Of a stretch of DNA of 8,390 nucleotides, positions 1 to 6,225 are shown piece by piece. Within the stretch, counting starts at the first letter, position 1. Each line of letters begins with the position of its first letter. Source of the stretch: 20CM-2-65-7 sp035943355 (GTDB lineage: Bacteria; Gemmatimonadota; Gemmatimonadetes; Gemmatimonadales; GWC2-71-9); NCBI GenBank assembly GCA_035943355.1, contig DASZCG010000354.1, positions 1 through 8,390 on the forward strand, in the 5' to 3' direction. Made by a program: the position numbers and the translations under genes. Under the pieces are notes generated by a model. It saw nothing but the letters and a program-made list of their open reading frames with translations. It did no database searches and was not told where the DNA came from.

Positions 1-93
1 CTGACTCGCGCGCCGACGTGCGAAGGGATCGGAATCCCCGTGACCCAGACGGGACGGAGAACTGCAGAGCTCACAGACGCAATTTACCCCAGG

Positions 94-567
94 TCATGGG
101 CTCGCGAGGGTGACGGTTGCGAGCGCTCCTTGAACAATTGCGTCGTCCCGGCTCCCCACGGACTCGGGCGCGCGATATGTGATCACAACGGGGACTGGCC
201 CGGCGTGAAGAAACCACGCACGAATCCGCGTCCCCAACGCGACAACCTCCATCACGTGGCCGGCGAAAGGCCCGTATTCGCTCGCCACCAGAGAGCGGCC
301 CACTCTCCGATTGGTGCGAACGACCGAGGCGAGCCAATTGGTCGCGTCGAGCCGTACCTCGTCGACGTCAAATGTGGTCACGCGTAGCTCAGCATCCCAC
401 GTGGGGGCGAGCATCGCGGTATAGCCATCATACTGCTCGACACTCCAACCAGATGGTGGCTGAATGAACCCGGGAAACGGAGGAAATTTGCGCGAAGTCG
501 AGACGGTAGAGTCGGGCATGACGGGCAAGACGGCCGAGTTGCACTCCAGTTGACTACCGGGATCCAT
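94..567 (-). CDS. Hypothetical protein with repeat-derived N-terminus
   Basis: I do not recognise this protein of up to 157 residues, and no function is proposed. From about residue 30 it reads as a coherent small domain: alternating beta-like segments with conserved-looking tryptophans (GWSVEQYDGY, NWLASVV, RAWFLHAG) and a closing VVITYRAPES plus a short DDAIVQGAL helix. This loosely recalls small PsbP/DUF1795-like folds, which is only a guess. The start is uncertain. ATG at 567 and ATG at 519 (giving 141 aa) are both open, and neither has a visible Shine-Dalgarno. ATG 519 lies inside a 9-bp tandem repeat array (499-534), whose translation gives the low-complexity stretch AVLPVMPDSTVS. No signal peptide is visible, although the adjacent gene on this strand is a lipoprotein. 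The original 5' end may have been displaced by insertion of the neighbouring four-helix-bundle cassette. The gene may once have followed the ald-lipoprotein block directly. Confidence 0.6.
   Translation of the reverse strand: MDPGSQLECNSAVLPVMPDSTVSTSRKFPPFPGFIQPPSGWSVEQYDGYTAMLAPTWDAELRVTTFDVDEVRLDATNWLASVVRTNRRVGRSLVASEYGPFAGHVMEVVALGTRIRAWFLHAGPVPVVITYRAPESVGSRDDAIVQGALATVTLASP
499..534 (+). repeat. Left array of 9-bp tandem repeats (CRAGACGGG)
   Basis: Four contiguous 9-bp units read on the plus strand: cgagacggt, agagtcggg, catgacggg, caagacggc. They lie 44 bp upstream of the GTG start of the four-helix-bundle gene. Positions 512-533 match the reverse complement of 952-973 at 20 of 22 bases, so this is one arm of an inverted pair. 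Because 9 is a multiple of 3, the array leaves the opposing minus-strand reading frame open. Confidence 0.75.
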
Positions 568-577
568 CGTACGATGC

Positions 578-946
578 GTGAAGCCCTACGAGCGTCTCCA
601 CGCCTGGCAGGTCGCGCATCAACTCGTGCTGACCATCTACCGGACCACCCAGTCCTTTCCGAAGAATGAACTGTACGGACTCACTTCACAAGCACGGCGC
701 GCCGCGTTCGCCGTCGCCGCTAATATCGCCGAAGGCTCCGCCAAGAAGGGCGCACGCGAATTCCGTCGGTACCTCGACATCGCAGTCGGATCTCTCTCAG
801 AGCTCACCTACATCTTGCTTCTTGCGAAGGATTTGAATCTGTTGCAGGAGTCCACCTGGGAGGAGATTGATGATTTGCGAAACCGCGTGGGCGCCGTGAC
901 ATGGAAACTCTACGTGTCAATTCGGAGCGCTGCCGAACGCAGTTAA
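578..946 (+). CDS. Four-helix-bundle protein, S23/IVP (23S rRNA intervening-sequence) family
   Basis: This 122-residue protein has the length and motifs of the four-helix-bundle family first found inside 23S rRNA intervening sequences, which also resembles the Avd accessory protein of diversity-generating retroelements. Visible hallmarks are the N-terminal KPYERLHAWQ (2-11), then FPKNELYGLTSQARRAA (27-43), NIAEGSAKKG (49-58), FRRYLDIAVGSLSEL (62-76) and a final helix to residue 122. The molecular role of free-standing members is not established; Avd binds nucleic acid and reverse transcriptase, but no reverse transcriptase, template repeat or rRNA is present here. The start is GTG at 578, chosen because the family motif begins there; the ATG at 574 is out of frame. 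No clear Shine-Dalgarno is visible. The gene opposes the strand of both neighbours and is bracketed by inverted 9-bp arrays, the right one beginning 4 bp after its TAA stop. Family assignment is confident; function is unknown. Confidence 0.9.
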   Translation: MKPYERLHAWQVAHQLVLTIYRTTQSFPKNELYGLTSQARRAAFAVAANIAEGSAKKGAREFRRYLDIAVGSLSELTYILLLAKDLNLLQESTWEEIDDLRNRVGAVTWKLYVSIRSAAERS

Positions 947-950
947 ACGG

Positions 951-977
951 CCCGTCTTGCCCGTCCTGCCCGTCTCG
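951..977 (-). repeat. Right array of 9-bp tandem repeats, inverted copy
   Basis: Three contiguous 9-bp units, read on the minus strand: cgagacggg, caggacggg, caagacggg. They are inverted relative to the array at 499-534, so both arrays point toward the gene between them. The array starts 4 bp after the four-helix-bundle stop codon and ends immediately next to the lipoprotein stop codon (978-980), so it fills the whole gap between the two convergent genes. Confidence 0.75.
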
Positions 978-1349
978 TTACGGCACCGTCACATTCACCT
1001 GCACCGTACCGTATTGCGGAACGTTGAGCACTGTGGTATCCCGCGACGTCGTCCCCACCGTGACTCGAATGCACGCCGAGTAGGTCGCCACGAGGCTGAC
1101 GAGCTCGACGCGATAGATCCCGTTGGTGTTGGTCTTTGCATCGACCTGCTGAATGCTCGAGCCCGTGGCGCAGCTGTTGGGCGCGTAGCTCCGCACGGTC
1201 ACGTCGGTGTTGGGAATAGGTTGGGCCGTGGAGTCGCTGATCAATCCTGCGACGGTGATTGTGGGGCGAAGGTTCGACCCGGCCGCATCGGCACACCCCG
1301 CCACGACCAGCGCCACAACAGCAATCGACAACACGATAGCCCAGCGCAT
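978..1349 (-). CDS. Predicted lipoprotein with carboxypeptidase-regulatory-like domain
   Basis: This 123-residue protein begins with a lipoprotein signal: MRW, a hydrophobic run from Ala4 to Ala17, and the lipobox VAGC with Cys19 as the predicted lipidated residue. The mature part (about residues 28-123) resembles a single carboxypeptidase-regulatory-like/transthyretin-type beta sandwich. The pattern is ITVAGLISDSTAQPIPNTDV, then TNTNGIYRVEL, then a strand-rich tail ending in VQVNVTVP. Cys60 and Cys93 could form a disulphide. ATG at 1349 is chosen because the signal peptide starts there; the reading frame is open upstream to 1478, but that extension only shadows ald. The start overlaps the ald stop as TGATG, so it is probably translated by reinitiation, and no separate Shine-Dalgarno is visible. 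It is likely anchored in the cell envelope. Its role is unknown, and coupling to a cytosolic alanine dehydrogenase is odd. Confidence 0.75.
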   Translation of the reverse strand: MRWAIVLSIAVVALVVAGCADAAGSNLRPTITVAGLISDSTAQPIPNTDVTVRSYAPNSCATGSSIQQVDAKTNTNGIYRVELVSLVATYSACIRVTVGTTSRDTTVLNVPQYGTVQVNVTVP

Positions 1350-2461
1350 CAGAGCACCGATTTCGCGTCCGCCAACTGCAGATTGAAAGCCTCGGCCACG
1401 CCCGGATACACGACCTTCCCCTCGACCACGTTCAACCCCAGCGCCAGACTCGGATCCTTCTTGCAGGCAGTCTTCCACCCATCGCGCGCCAGCCGCTTGG
1501 CGTACGGAAAGGTCGCGTTCGTGAGCGCGAGCGTCGAGGTCCGCGGCACACCACCCGGCATGTTCGCCACGCCGTAGTGAATGATCCCGTCGACCACATA
1601 GGTCGGATTCTCGTGCGTCGTCGGCTTAATGGTCTCGATACACCCGCCCTGATCCACCGCGACGTCGACGATCACCGAGCCGTGTTTCATGAGCTTCAAA
1701 TCACCGCGCTTCACGAGATGCGGCGCCTTTGCGCCGGGCAGCAACACCGCGCCGATCACGAGATCGGCTTTCTTGAGCTGCTCCAGGATGTTGTGGCGGT
1801 TCGAATAGAGGGGATCGACATTGGGCGGGAGCACATCGGAGAGGTAGCGCAGTCGGTCGAGCGAGACGTCGAGCAGCGTGACGTGGGCGCCGAGACCCGC
1901 CGCCATCTTCGCGGCATTCGTGCCCACCACGCCGCCGCCGATGATCAACACCTCGGCCGGCAAGACGCCCGGCACGCCGCCCAGCAGGATGCCGCTGCCG
2001 CCGAACACCTTCTCCAGGTACTTCGCCCCTTCCTGCACCGCCATGCGTCCCGCGACCTCACTCATCGGCGTCAGCAACGGCAGCTCGCCCGTGGCCAGCT
2101 GCACCGTCTCATACGCGATCGCGATGCAGCCCGACTTGATCACCGCCTTCGTGAGCGGTTCCGACGCCGCAAAGTGGAAATAGGTGAAGAGCACCTGACC
2201 TTTGCGCATCCGCGGCCACTCCGACTCGATCGGCTCCTTCACTTTGAGAATCATCTCCGCCTTCGCCCACACCGCCTCGGCCGACGACACGATCTCCGCG
2301 CCCACCCCGCGATAGGCCTCGTCACTGAAACCCGAGCCGAGGCCGGCGCCTTGCTCCACCAGCACCGTGTGATTGTCGCTCGCGAGCGACTCCGCGCCCG
2401 CGGGTGCCAGCGCGACGCGGTTCTCCGCGGTCTTGATCTCCCTCGGCACACCGACGATCAC
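1349..2461 (-). CDS. ald: Alanine dehydrogenase
   Basis: NAD-dependent L-alanine dehydrogenase, interconverting L-alanine and pyruvate plus ammonium in the cytosol. The 370-residue length is standard. It opens with the family start IVGVPREIKTAENRVAL. Residues matching those characterised in the M. tuberculosis enzyme are in place: Arg15, Lys75 (ILKVKEP), His96 (FTYFHFA) and Asp270 (VDVAVDQGG). The Rossmann NAD site is VLIIGGGVVG (171-180), with Asp198 at the end of the second strand (LLDV) where NAD preference is set. MPGGVPRTST (301-310) is also typical. The start is GTG at 2461, supported by GGAGG six bases upstream, and it overlaps the M16 peptidase stop by four bases (GTGA). Its own TGA overlaps the lipoprotein ATG. 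It is therefore expected to be co-transcribed with the pnp block. No missing catalytic residue or frameshift is seen. Confidence 0.96.
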   Translation of the reverse strand: MIVGVPREIKTAENRVALAPAGAESLASDNHTVLVEQGAGLGSGFSDEAYRGVGAEIVSSAEAVWAKAEMILKVKEPIESEWPRMRKGQVLFTYFHFAASEPLTKAVIKSGCIAIAYETVQLATGELPLLTPMSEVAGRMAVQEGAKYLEKVFGGSGILLGGVPGVLPAEVLIIGGGVVGTNAAKMAAGLGAHVTLLDVSLDRLRYLSDVLPPNVDPLYSNRHNILEQLKKADLVIGAVLLPGAKAPHLVKRGDLKLMKHGSVIVDVAVDQGGCIETIKPTTHENPTYVVDGIIHYGVANMPGGVPRTSTLALTNATFPYAKRLARDGWKTACKKDPSLALGLNVVEGKVVYPGVAEAFNLQLADAKSVL

Positions 2462-3741
2462 GATTTGCCTCCGTCCGGTCCCAGTGATACAACGGTTTGC
2501 CGCTCAGGAGCGAAGAATTCTTCGGCGATTGCGGAGAGTTCGTCGGCCTGCAGCGCTTCGACCGTGCGCAACACTTCATCGAGGCTGCGATACGCCTCGC
2601 CGTACAGCGCCGTACTCGCCAAACGATACATCCTGGCAGTGGGGCTCTCCAGCGACAGCATGAGCTGGCCCAGCGTCTGCTGTTTCGCGTCGGCCAGCGC
2701 CTCGCCCCGCAAGCCTTCCCGCGCCATGCGCGCGAACTCGTTGCGAATGGCCTGCGCGGTGTCCGCGGCGCGCGCCGGCTGCGTCCCGACATACACGCCC
2801 GCCATCCCCACCGCGCGATAGAACGACGTAAAACTGTAGATCGCGTACGCCAGCCCCAGCTCTTCGCGAATGCGCTGGAACAGGCGGCTCGACATCCCGC
2901 CGCCGAAGACGTTGCCGATGACGAGCAGCCCGTACTTGCGCCGGTCGGCGTACGGAATCGTGTCGGTCGCGAAGACGATATGCGTCTGCGCCGTGTCTCT
3001 CTCGACATGCTTCCGAACCCCGCGAACGGCGGGGGGAACCGGCGGCACCGGTGGCGGCGCGACGGCGTCCGTACCGTCGCCGTCGAACCATCCCTGCTTC
3101 TCCACTTCTTCCAGGAGCGCGTCGTGCGTGAGATTGCCGCCCGCCGCGATGATGCAGTTCCCGGGGAAATACGCGCGGCCGTGCAGGTTGCGGAGGTCGG
3201 CCGTCGACAGCGCGCTGACGGTCTCCTTCGTGCCGAGGATCTGGAAGCCATACGGGTGGCTCGGCCACATCGTCTCGTAGGTGAGATCGAAGACCTCGTC
3301 GTCCGGCGTGTCCTCGACCGTGCTGATCTCTTCCAGCACGACCTGCCGCTCGAGCGAGAGGTCGGTGTCCCGCAGCGCCGGGCGGCGCACGATGTCGGTG
3401 ATGACATCGAGCGCGCGCGGCAGATCGGCATCCAGGACGCGCGCGTGGTAGGCGGTCGAGTCGCGGGAGGTATACGCATCGAGCGAGCCGCCGCGCGACT
3501 CCAGCGACAGCGCGATCTGCTGCGCCGTGCGCCGCTCGGTGCCCTTGAACACCATGTGCTCGAGCAGATGCGACACGCCCATCTTGGGGCGCGGCTCGTG
3601 CGCGCTGGCGGTGCGCACCCACACGCCGATCGCGACGGACCGGACGCTGGGCTCGCGCTCGCTCAGCACCGTGATGCCGTTGGGCGCAGCGGTGCGGTGG
3701 GTTTCGCGATCCAGTCGCACCGTATCTAGCGTGTGGGGCAC
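2458..3741 (-). CDS. M16 family zinc metallopeptidase (processing-peptidase/PepR-like)
   Basis: A 427-residue insulinase/mitochondrial-processing-peptidase type zinc protease of the single-unit (about 45 kDa) class. The inverted zinc motif HLLEH is at 58-62: His58 and His62 bind zinc and Glu61 is the catalytic base. Glu138 lies exactly 76 residues after His62, as expected for the third ligand, inside ERQVVLEEIS. The C-terminal half carries the substrate-binding pattern GGGMSSRLFQRIREELGLAYAIYSF, with Arg286 and Tyr299. A proline-rich stretch (about 229-239) links the two halves. There is no signal peptide, so it is probably cytosolic, and members of this class usually act as dimers. GTG at 3741 lies one base after the pnp TAG stop, with a weak GAGAAG upstream. 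A close relative sits just downstream of pnp in many bacteria (B. subtilis mlpA, mycobacterial pepR). The physiological substrate is unknown. Confidence 0.93.
   Translation of the reverse strand: MPHTLDTVRLDRETHRTAAPNGITVLSEREPSVRSVAIGVWVRTASAHEPRPKMGVSHLLEHMVFKGTERRTAQQIALSLESRGGSLDAYTSRDSTAYHARVLDADLPRALDVITDIVRRPALRDTDLSLERQVVLEEISTVEDTPDDEVFDLTYETMWPSHPYGFQILGTKETVSALSTADLRNLHGRAYFPGNCIIAAGGNLTHDALLEEVEKQGWFDGDGTDAVAPPPVPPVPPAVRGVRKHVERDTAQTHIVFATDTIPYADRRKYGLLVIGNVFGGGMSSRLFQRIREELGLAYAIYSFTSFYRAVGMAGVYVGTQPARAADTAQAIRNEFARMAREGLRGEALADAKQQTLGQLMLSLESPTARMYRLASTALYGEAYRSLDEVLRTVEALQADELSAIAEEFFAPERQTVVSLGPDGGKS
2468..2472 (-). promoter_or_regulatory. Shine-Dalgarno fixing the GTG start of ald
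   Basis: GGAGG on the minus strand lies six bases before GTG 2461, inside the last codons of the M16 peptidase gene. It is the strongest ribosome-binding site in the window, and it supports independent initiation of ald despite the four-base GTGA overlap. Confidence 0.75.
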
Positions 3742-3742
3742 G

Positions 3743-5821
3743 CTAGTTCTTCTCGATCAGCGCTTTCCGAGAAAGCCGCATCCGGCCGCGCTCGTCCACC
3801 TCCAGCAGCTTCACCTTGAGGTGGTCACCCTTCTTGACGACGTCTTCCGTTTTTTCGGTGCGGCCATGCTGCAGCTCGGAGATGTGGAGCAGCCCTTCGA
3901 TGCCCGGGATGATCTCGACGAAGGCGCCAAACGCGGTGGTGCTCTTCACCACGCCCTCGTAGACCTTGCCGACTTCCGGCTCCTGCATCAGCCCGGCGAC
4001 CATATCGCGCGCGCGCTCGGCGGCTTCGCCGACTCCGGCGATCGTGACCATGCCCGTGTCTTCGACGTTGATCTGGGCGCCCGTCTGCTCCTGAATGCCG
4101 CGGATCGTCTTGCCCTTGGGACCGATGAGATCGCCGATCTTGTCGGGCCGGATCTGGATCGTGATGATGCGCGGCGCGTACTTCGACATCTCCGATCGGG
4201 GTTCCGGCATCGCCTGCTGCATGATGTCGAGAATGTGCACTCGCGCCTTGCGGGCCTTCTCGAGCGCCTGCCCGATCACGCCGAAGTCCAGCTTCTCGAC
4301 CTTGATGTCCATCTGAATCGACGTCACGCCGTCGCGCGTGCCGGCGACCTTGAAATCCATGTCGCCGAGGTGATCCTCGGTGCCGAGGATGTCGGTGAGG
4401 ATCGCGGTGCGGCCGCCTTCGGTGATCAGGCCCATCGCCACGCCGGCGCAAGCGGATTTCACGGGAACGCCGGCGTCCATCAGTGCGAGCGAGCCGCTGC
4501 ACACCGTCGCCATCGACGACGAGCCGTTGGACTCCAGGATCTCGGAGACGATGCGGATCGTATACGGGAACTGCTCGTAGGGCGGCAGCACCGCCTGCAG
4601 TGCCCGCTCCGCGAGCGCGCCATGACCGATCTCGCGCCGCGAGGTGCCGCGGACCGGCTTCACTTCACCGGTCGAGAACGGCGGAAAGTTGTAGTGCAGC
4701 ATGAACGACTTCGTCGTCTCCTGCGCGACGTCGATCGAGTCGATGCGCTGCTCGTCATCGGTCGTCCCGAGAGTCACGGATGCCAGCGCCTGCGTCTGGC
4801 CGCGCGTGAACAGCGCCGAGCCGTGGGTGCGCGGCAGCCAGCCCACCTCGCAGGTGATCGGACGGACGGTGTCGAGATCGCGTCCATCCACGCGCTCGCC
4901 CGCCGTCAGCACGCGCTCGCGCATCGTGTTGTACTCGATCCCTTCGATCACGTCCGCAATCTCGCGCAGCTTGTCGGGAAACTCCTCGGCCAGCTGCTCC
5001 ACGATCGTGGCCTTGATAGCGCTGAGCGCCTGGGTGCGCTCGGCCTTGACCGCGAGCGTGAGCGCCTCCGTCACCTTGTCTTCCGCCAGCTGCTTGACGC
5101 GCGCGACGAGCTCCGCGGGAGGCTCAACCTTGGTCCATTCCATCTTGGGCTGCTGCACCGCCTCGACCACCTGATCGGCGGCCGCGAGCAGCTCCTTGAT
5201 GCCCTTATGGGCGACTTCCAGCCCCTTGATGATCTCCGCTTCGGTGAGCTCCAGCGCGCCACCTTCGACCATGACGATCGACTCACGCGAGCCCGACACG
5301 GTCAGGTCCACGTCGGAGAATTCGAGCTGCTGGAATGTGGGATTGAGAATCCAGGCCCCTTCCACGCGACCGACGCGCACCGCCGCGATCGGCCCGTTCC
5401 AGGGGACCTTCGACAGCGACAGCGCCGTCGACGCCGCCACGACGCCGAGCACGTCGGCATCGTTCTCCTGGTCTGCCGAGAGGACGTAGACGAAGACCTG
5501 GATTTCGTTCTTGAAGCCCTCGGGGAACAGCGGCCGCACCGAACGGTCGATGACGCGGGCAGACGTGATCTCTTCGTCTGAGGGCCGGCCTTCCCGCTTC
5601 AAAAAGCCGCCGGGGATCTTGCCGGCGGCGTAGGCCTTCTCGCGATATTCCACGGTGAGCGGGAAATACGGAAGGTTCGTGATGTTCTCGGAGACGGTGA
5701 CCGCTGCCAGCACGACCGTTTCACCGAACTGCAGCAGACACGATCCTGCCGCCTGCTTGGCCAGTCGCCCCGATTCGATTTTGAGGGTGCGGCCGGCGAA
5801 TGTCGTCTCTACACGCTTCAC
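3743..5821 (-). CDS. pnp: Polynucleotide phosphorylase (polyribonucleotide nucleotidyltransferase)
   Basis: Phosphorolytic 3'-to-5' exoribonuclease of RNA decay, normally a trimer in the cytosol. The 692 residues match the usual length of about 700. Domain order is complete. The first RNase PH core is about 5-140, including FPLTVEYREKAYAAGKIPGG and GRPSDEE. The alpha-helical linker domain is about 145-300. The second RNase PH core is about 310-540, with the phosphate-binding region SNGSSSMATVCSGS (431-444) and the catalytic acidic segment TEDHLGDMDFK (481-491), where Asp483, Asp489 and Lys491 correspond to E. coli Asp486, Asp492 and Lys494. The KH domain is about 551-612, with LIGPKGKTIR. The S1 domain is about 618-688. 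The start is GTG at 5821 (MKRVETTFAGRTL), with only a weak AGG-like site upstream. It lies 85 bases downstream of rpsO behind an intrinsic terminator, so its level probably depends on readthrough or a local promoter I could not identify. Confidence 0.98.
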   Translation of the reverse strand: MKRVETTFAGRTLKIESGRLAKQAAGSCLLQFGETVVLAAVTVSENITNLPYFPLTVEYREKAYAAGKIPGGFLKREGRPSDEEITSARVIDRSVRPLFPEGFKNEIQVFVYVLSADQENDADVLGVVAASTALSLSKVPWNGPIAAVRVGRVEGAWILNPTFQQLEFSDVDLTVSGSRESIVMVEGGALELTEAEIIKGLEVAHKGIKELLAAADQVVEAVQQPKMEWTKVEPPAELVARVKQLAEDKVTEALTLAVKAERTQALSAIKATIVEQLAEEFPDKLREIADVIEGIEYNTMRERVLTAGERVDGRDLDTVRPITCEVGWLPRTHGSALFTRGQTQALASVTLGTTDDEQRIDSIDVAQETTKSFMLHYNFPPFSTGEVKPVRGTSRREIGHGALAERALQAVLPPYEQFPYTIRIVSEILESNGSSSMATVCSGSLALMDAGVPVKSACAGVAMGLITEGGRTAILTDILGTEDHLGDMDFKVAGTRDGVTSIQMDIKVEKLDFGVIGQALEKARKARVHILDIMQQAMPEPRSEMSKYAPRIITIQIRPDKIGDLIGPKGKTIRGIQEQTGAQINVEDTGMVTIAGVGEAAERARDMVAGLMQEPEVGKVYEGVVKSTTAFGAFVEIIPGIEGLLHISELQHGRTEKTEDVVKKGDHLKVKLLEVDERGRMRLSRKALIEKN

Positions 5822-5844
5822 TGCGTTGCCTGTCTAGAGCGCTG

Positions 5845-5890
5845 AAAAAATACGGCAAGCGCTCCGGTGCTCTTCCCGGAGCGCGCTGCC
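5845..5890 (-). terminator. Intrinsic terminator/attenuator between rpsO and pnp
   Basis: Read on the minus strand, GCGCTCCGG pairs perfectly with CCGGAGCGC (plus-strand 5876-5884 and 5859-5867) around an 8-base loop. After a small internal bulge, four further pairs (GGCA/TGCC, at 5887-5890 and 5854-5857) extend the stem. Three bases later comes a run of six T residues (5845-5850). This is a strong rho-independent terminator lying after rpsO and before pnp. Since pnp follows in the same direction, it probably works as a partial terminator. E. coli likewise has a terminator between rpsO and pnp. Confidence 0.85.
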
Positions 5891-5906
5891 TGACGCCTTG
5901 TGGGAC

Positions 5907-6164
5907 TTAATGTCGGAGACCGAGCTCGTCGATGAGCTGCCGGTACTTCGCGAGGTCGGTGCGCTTCAAGTACTCCAACAGGCGGCGGCGGCGGCTGACC
6001 ATGCGCAGCAGGCCGCGTTGCCCGTGGAAGTCCTTGGCGTGGACCCGGAAGTGCTCGGTGAGGCTGTTGATGCGCTCGGTGAGCAGCGCAACCTGGACTC
6101 GGCTTGAACCGGTGTCCTTGTCGTGCAGCCCGTGTTTCCTGACCGGCGTCGTCTTGTCGTACAT
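5907..6164 (-). CDS. rpsO: 30S ribosomal protein S15
   Basis: Primary 16S rRNA-binding protein of the small-subunit platform, 85 residues against the usual 88-89. The core is clear: DTGSSRVQVALLTERINSL (17-35), HAKDFHGQRGLLRMV (42-56) and RRRLLEYLKRTDLAKYRQLI ending LGLRH. His38, His42 and Asp45 align with the E. coli rRNA contacts His41, His45 and Asp48, but the segment after them is FHGQRG instead of the common HHSRRG, so the usual serine (Ser51) is Gly48. The N-terminus (MYDKTTPVRKHGLH) is also unlike the usual KxxIxxKF helix. ATG 6164 is firm, because an in-frame TAG lies four codons upstream and AGGGAA sits eight bases before it. It heads the pnp block and diverges from the kinase gene. 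Confidence 0.96.
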   Translation of the reverse strand: MYDKTTPVRKHGLHDKDTGSSRVQVALLTERINSLTEHFRVHAKDFHGQRGLLRMVSRRRRLLEYLKRTDLAKYRQLIDELGLRH

Positions 6165-6172
6165 CGTCCCTG

Positions 6173-6178
6173 TTCCCT
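6173..6178 (-). promoter_or_regulatory. Shine-Dalgarno of rpsO
   Basis: AGGGAA on the minus strand ends eight bases before ATG 6164. A second AGGGA (6167-6171) lies only two bases from the ATG, too close for normal use. Together with the in-frame TAG at 6177-6179 this fixes the rpsO start. Confidence 0.6.
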
Positions 6179-6196
6179 AATCGTTGGAAGCGCCGT

Positions 6197-6225
6197 AGGT
6201 TAACCGGCCTGCCCCCCTTTGTAAA
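6197..6225 (-). promoter_or_regulatory. Candidate sigma-70-type promoter for rpsO
   Basis: On the minus strand, TTTACA (6220-6225; five of six matches to TTGACA) is followed after exactly 17 bases by TAACCT (6197-6202; three of six to TATAAT). This predicts a transcript start near 6190 and a leader of about 25 bases before the rpsO ATG. The -35 element abuts the GTG start of the divergent kinase gene, so promoter use could affect both genes. The weak -10 keeps confidence modest. Confidence 0.4.

Larger units (their letters stand above)
499..977 (+). mobile_element. Putative repeat-bounded four-helix-bundle gene cassette
   Basis: A single small gene (578-946) is enclosed by inverted arrays of the same 9-bp unit (499-534 and 951-977). 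It interrupts a run of minus-strand genes: its right edge abuts the TAA stop of the lipoprotein gene at 978-980, and its left edge lies within the 5' end of the 94-567 gene. Hand-counted GC of 601-900 is about 59 percent, though local GC varies widely in the window. No transposase or recombinase is present and I see no clear target-site duplication. The cassette reading is inference from layout; the repeats themselves are directly visible. Confidence 0.35.

Noticed and set aside
40..387. Plus-strand open frame at the left edge
   Set aside because: It lacks any recognisable pattern and is opposite the more protein-like minus-strand gene at 94-567.
550..575. TTGACT ... TACGAT as a promoter for the four-helix-bundle gene
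   Set aside because: The spacer is only 14 bases and the implied transcript start falls after the GTG start codon, so it cannot drive the full gene as chosen.
578..946. Avd of a diversity-generating retroelement
   Set aside because: The fold family is related, but there is no reverse transcriptase, template/variable repeat pair or variable target gene in the window.
578..946. True 23S rRNA intervening sequence
   Set aside because: No rRNA sequence surrounds the gene; its neighbours are protein-coding.
1350..1478. Longer start for the lipoprotein gene
   Set aside because: The extension is Gly/Arg-rich antisense-like sequence inside ald and would bury the clear lipoprotein signal peptide beginning at 1349.
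3527..5581. Very long plus-strand open frame opposite pnp
   Set aside because: Its Arg/His/Asp/Leu-rich translation has no domain sense and lies antisense to the unmistakable pnp and M16 genes. It is a GC-rich codon shadow, as are the long plus-strand frames at 1577-2821 and 2497-3729.
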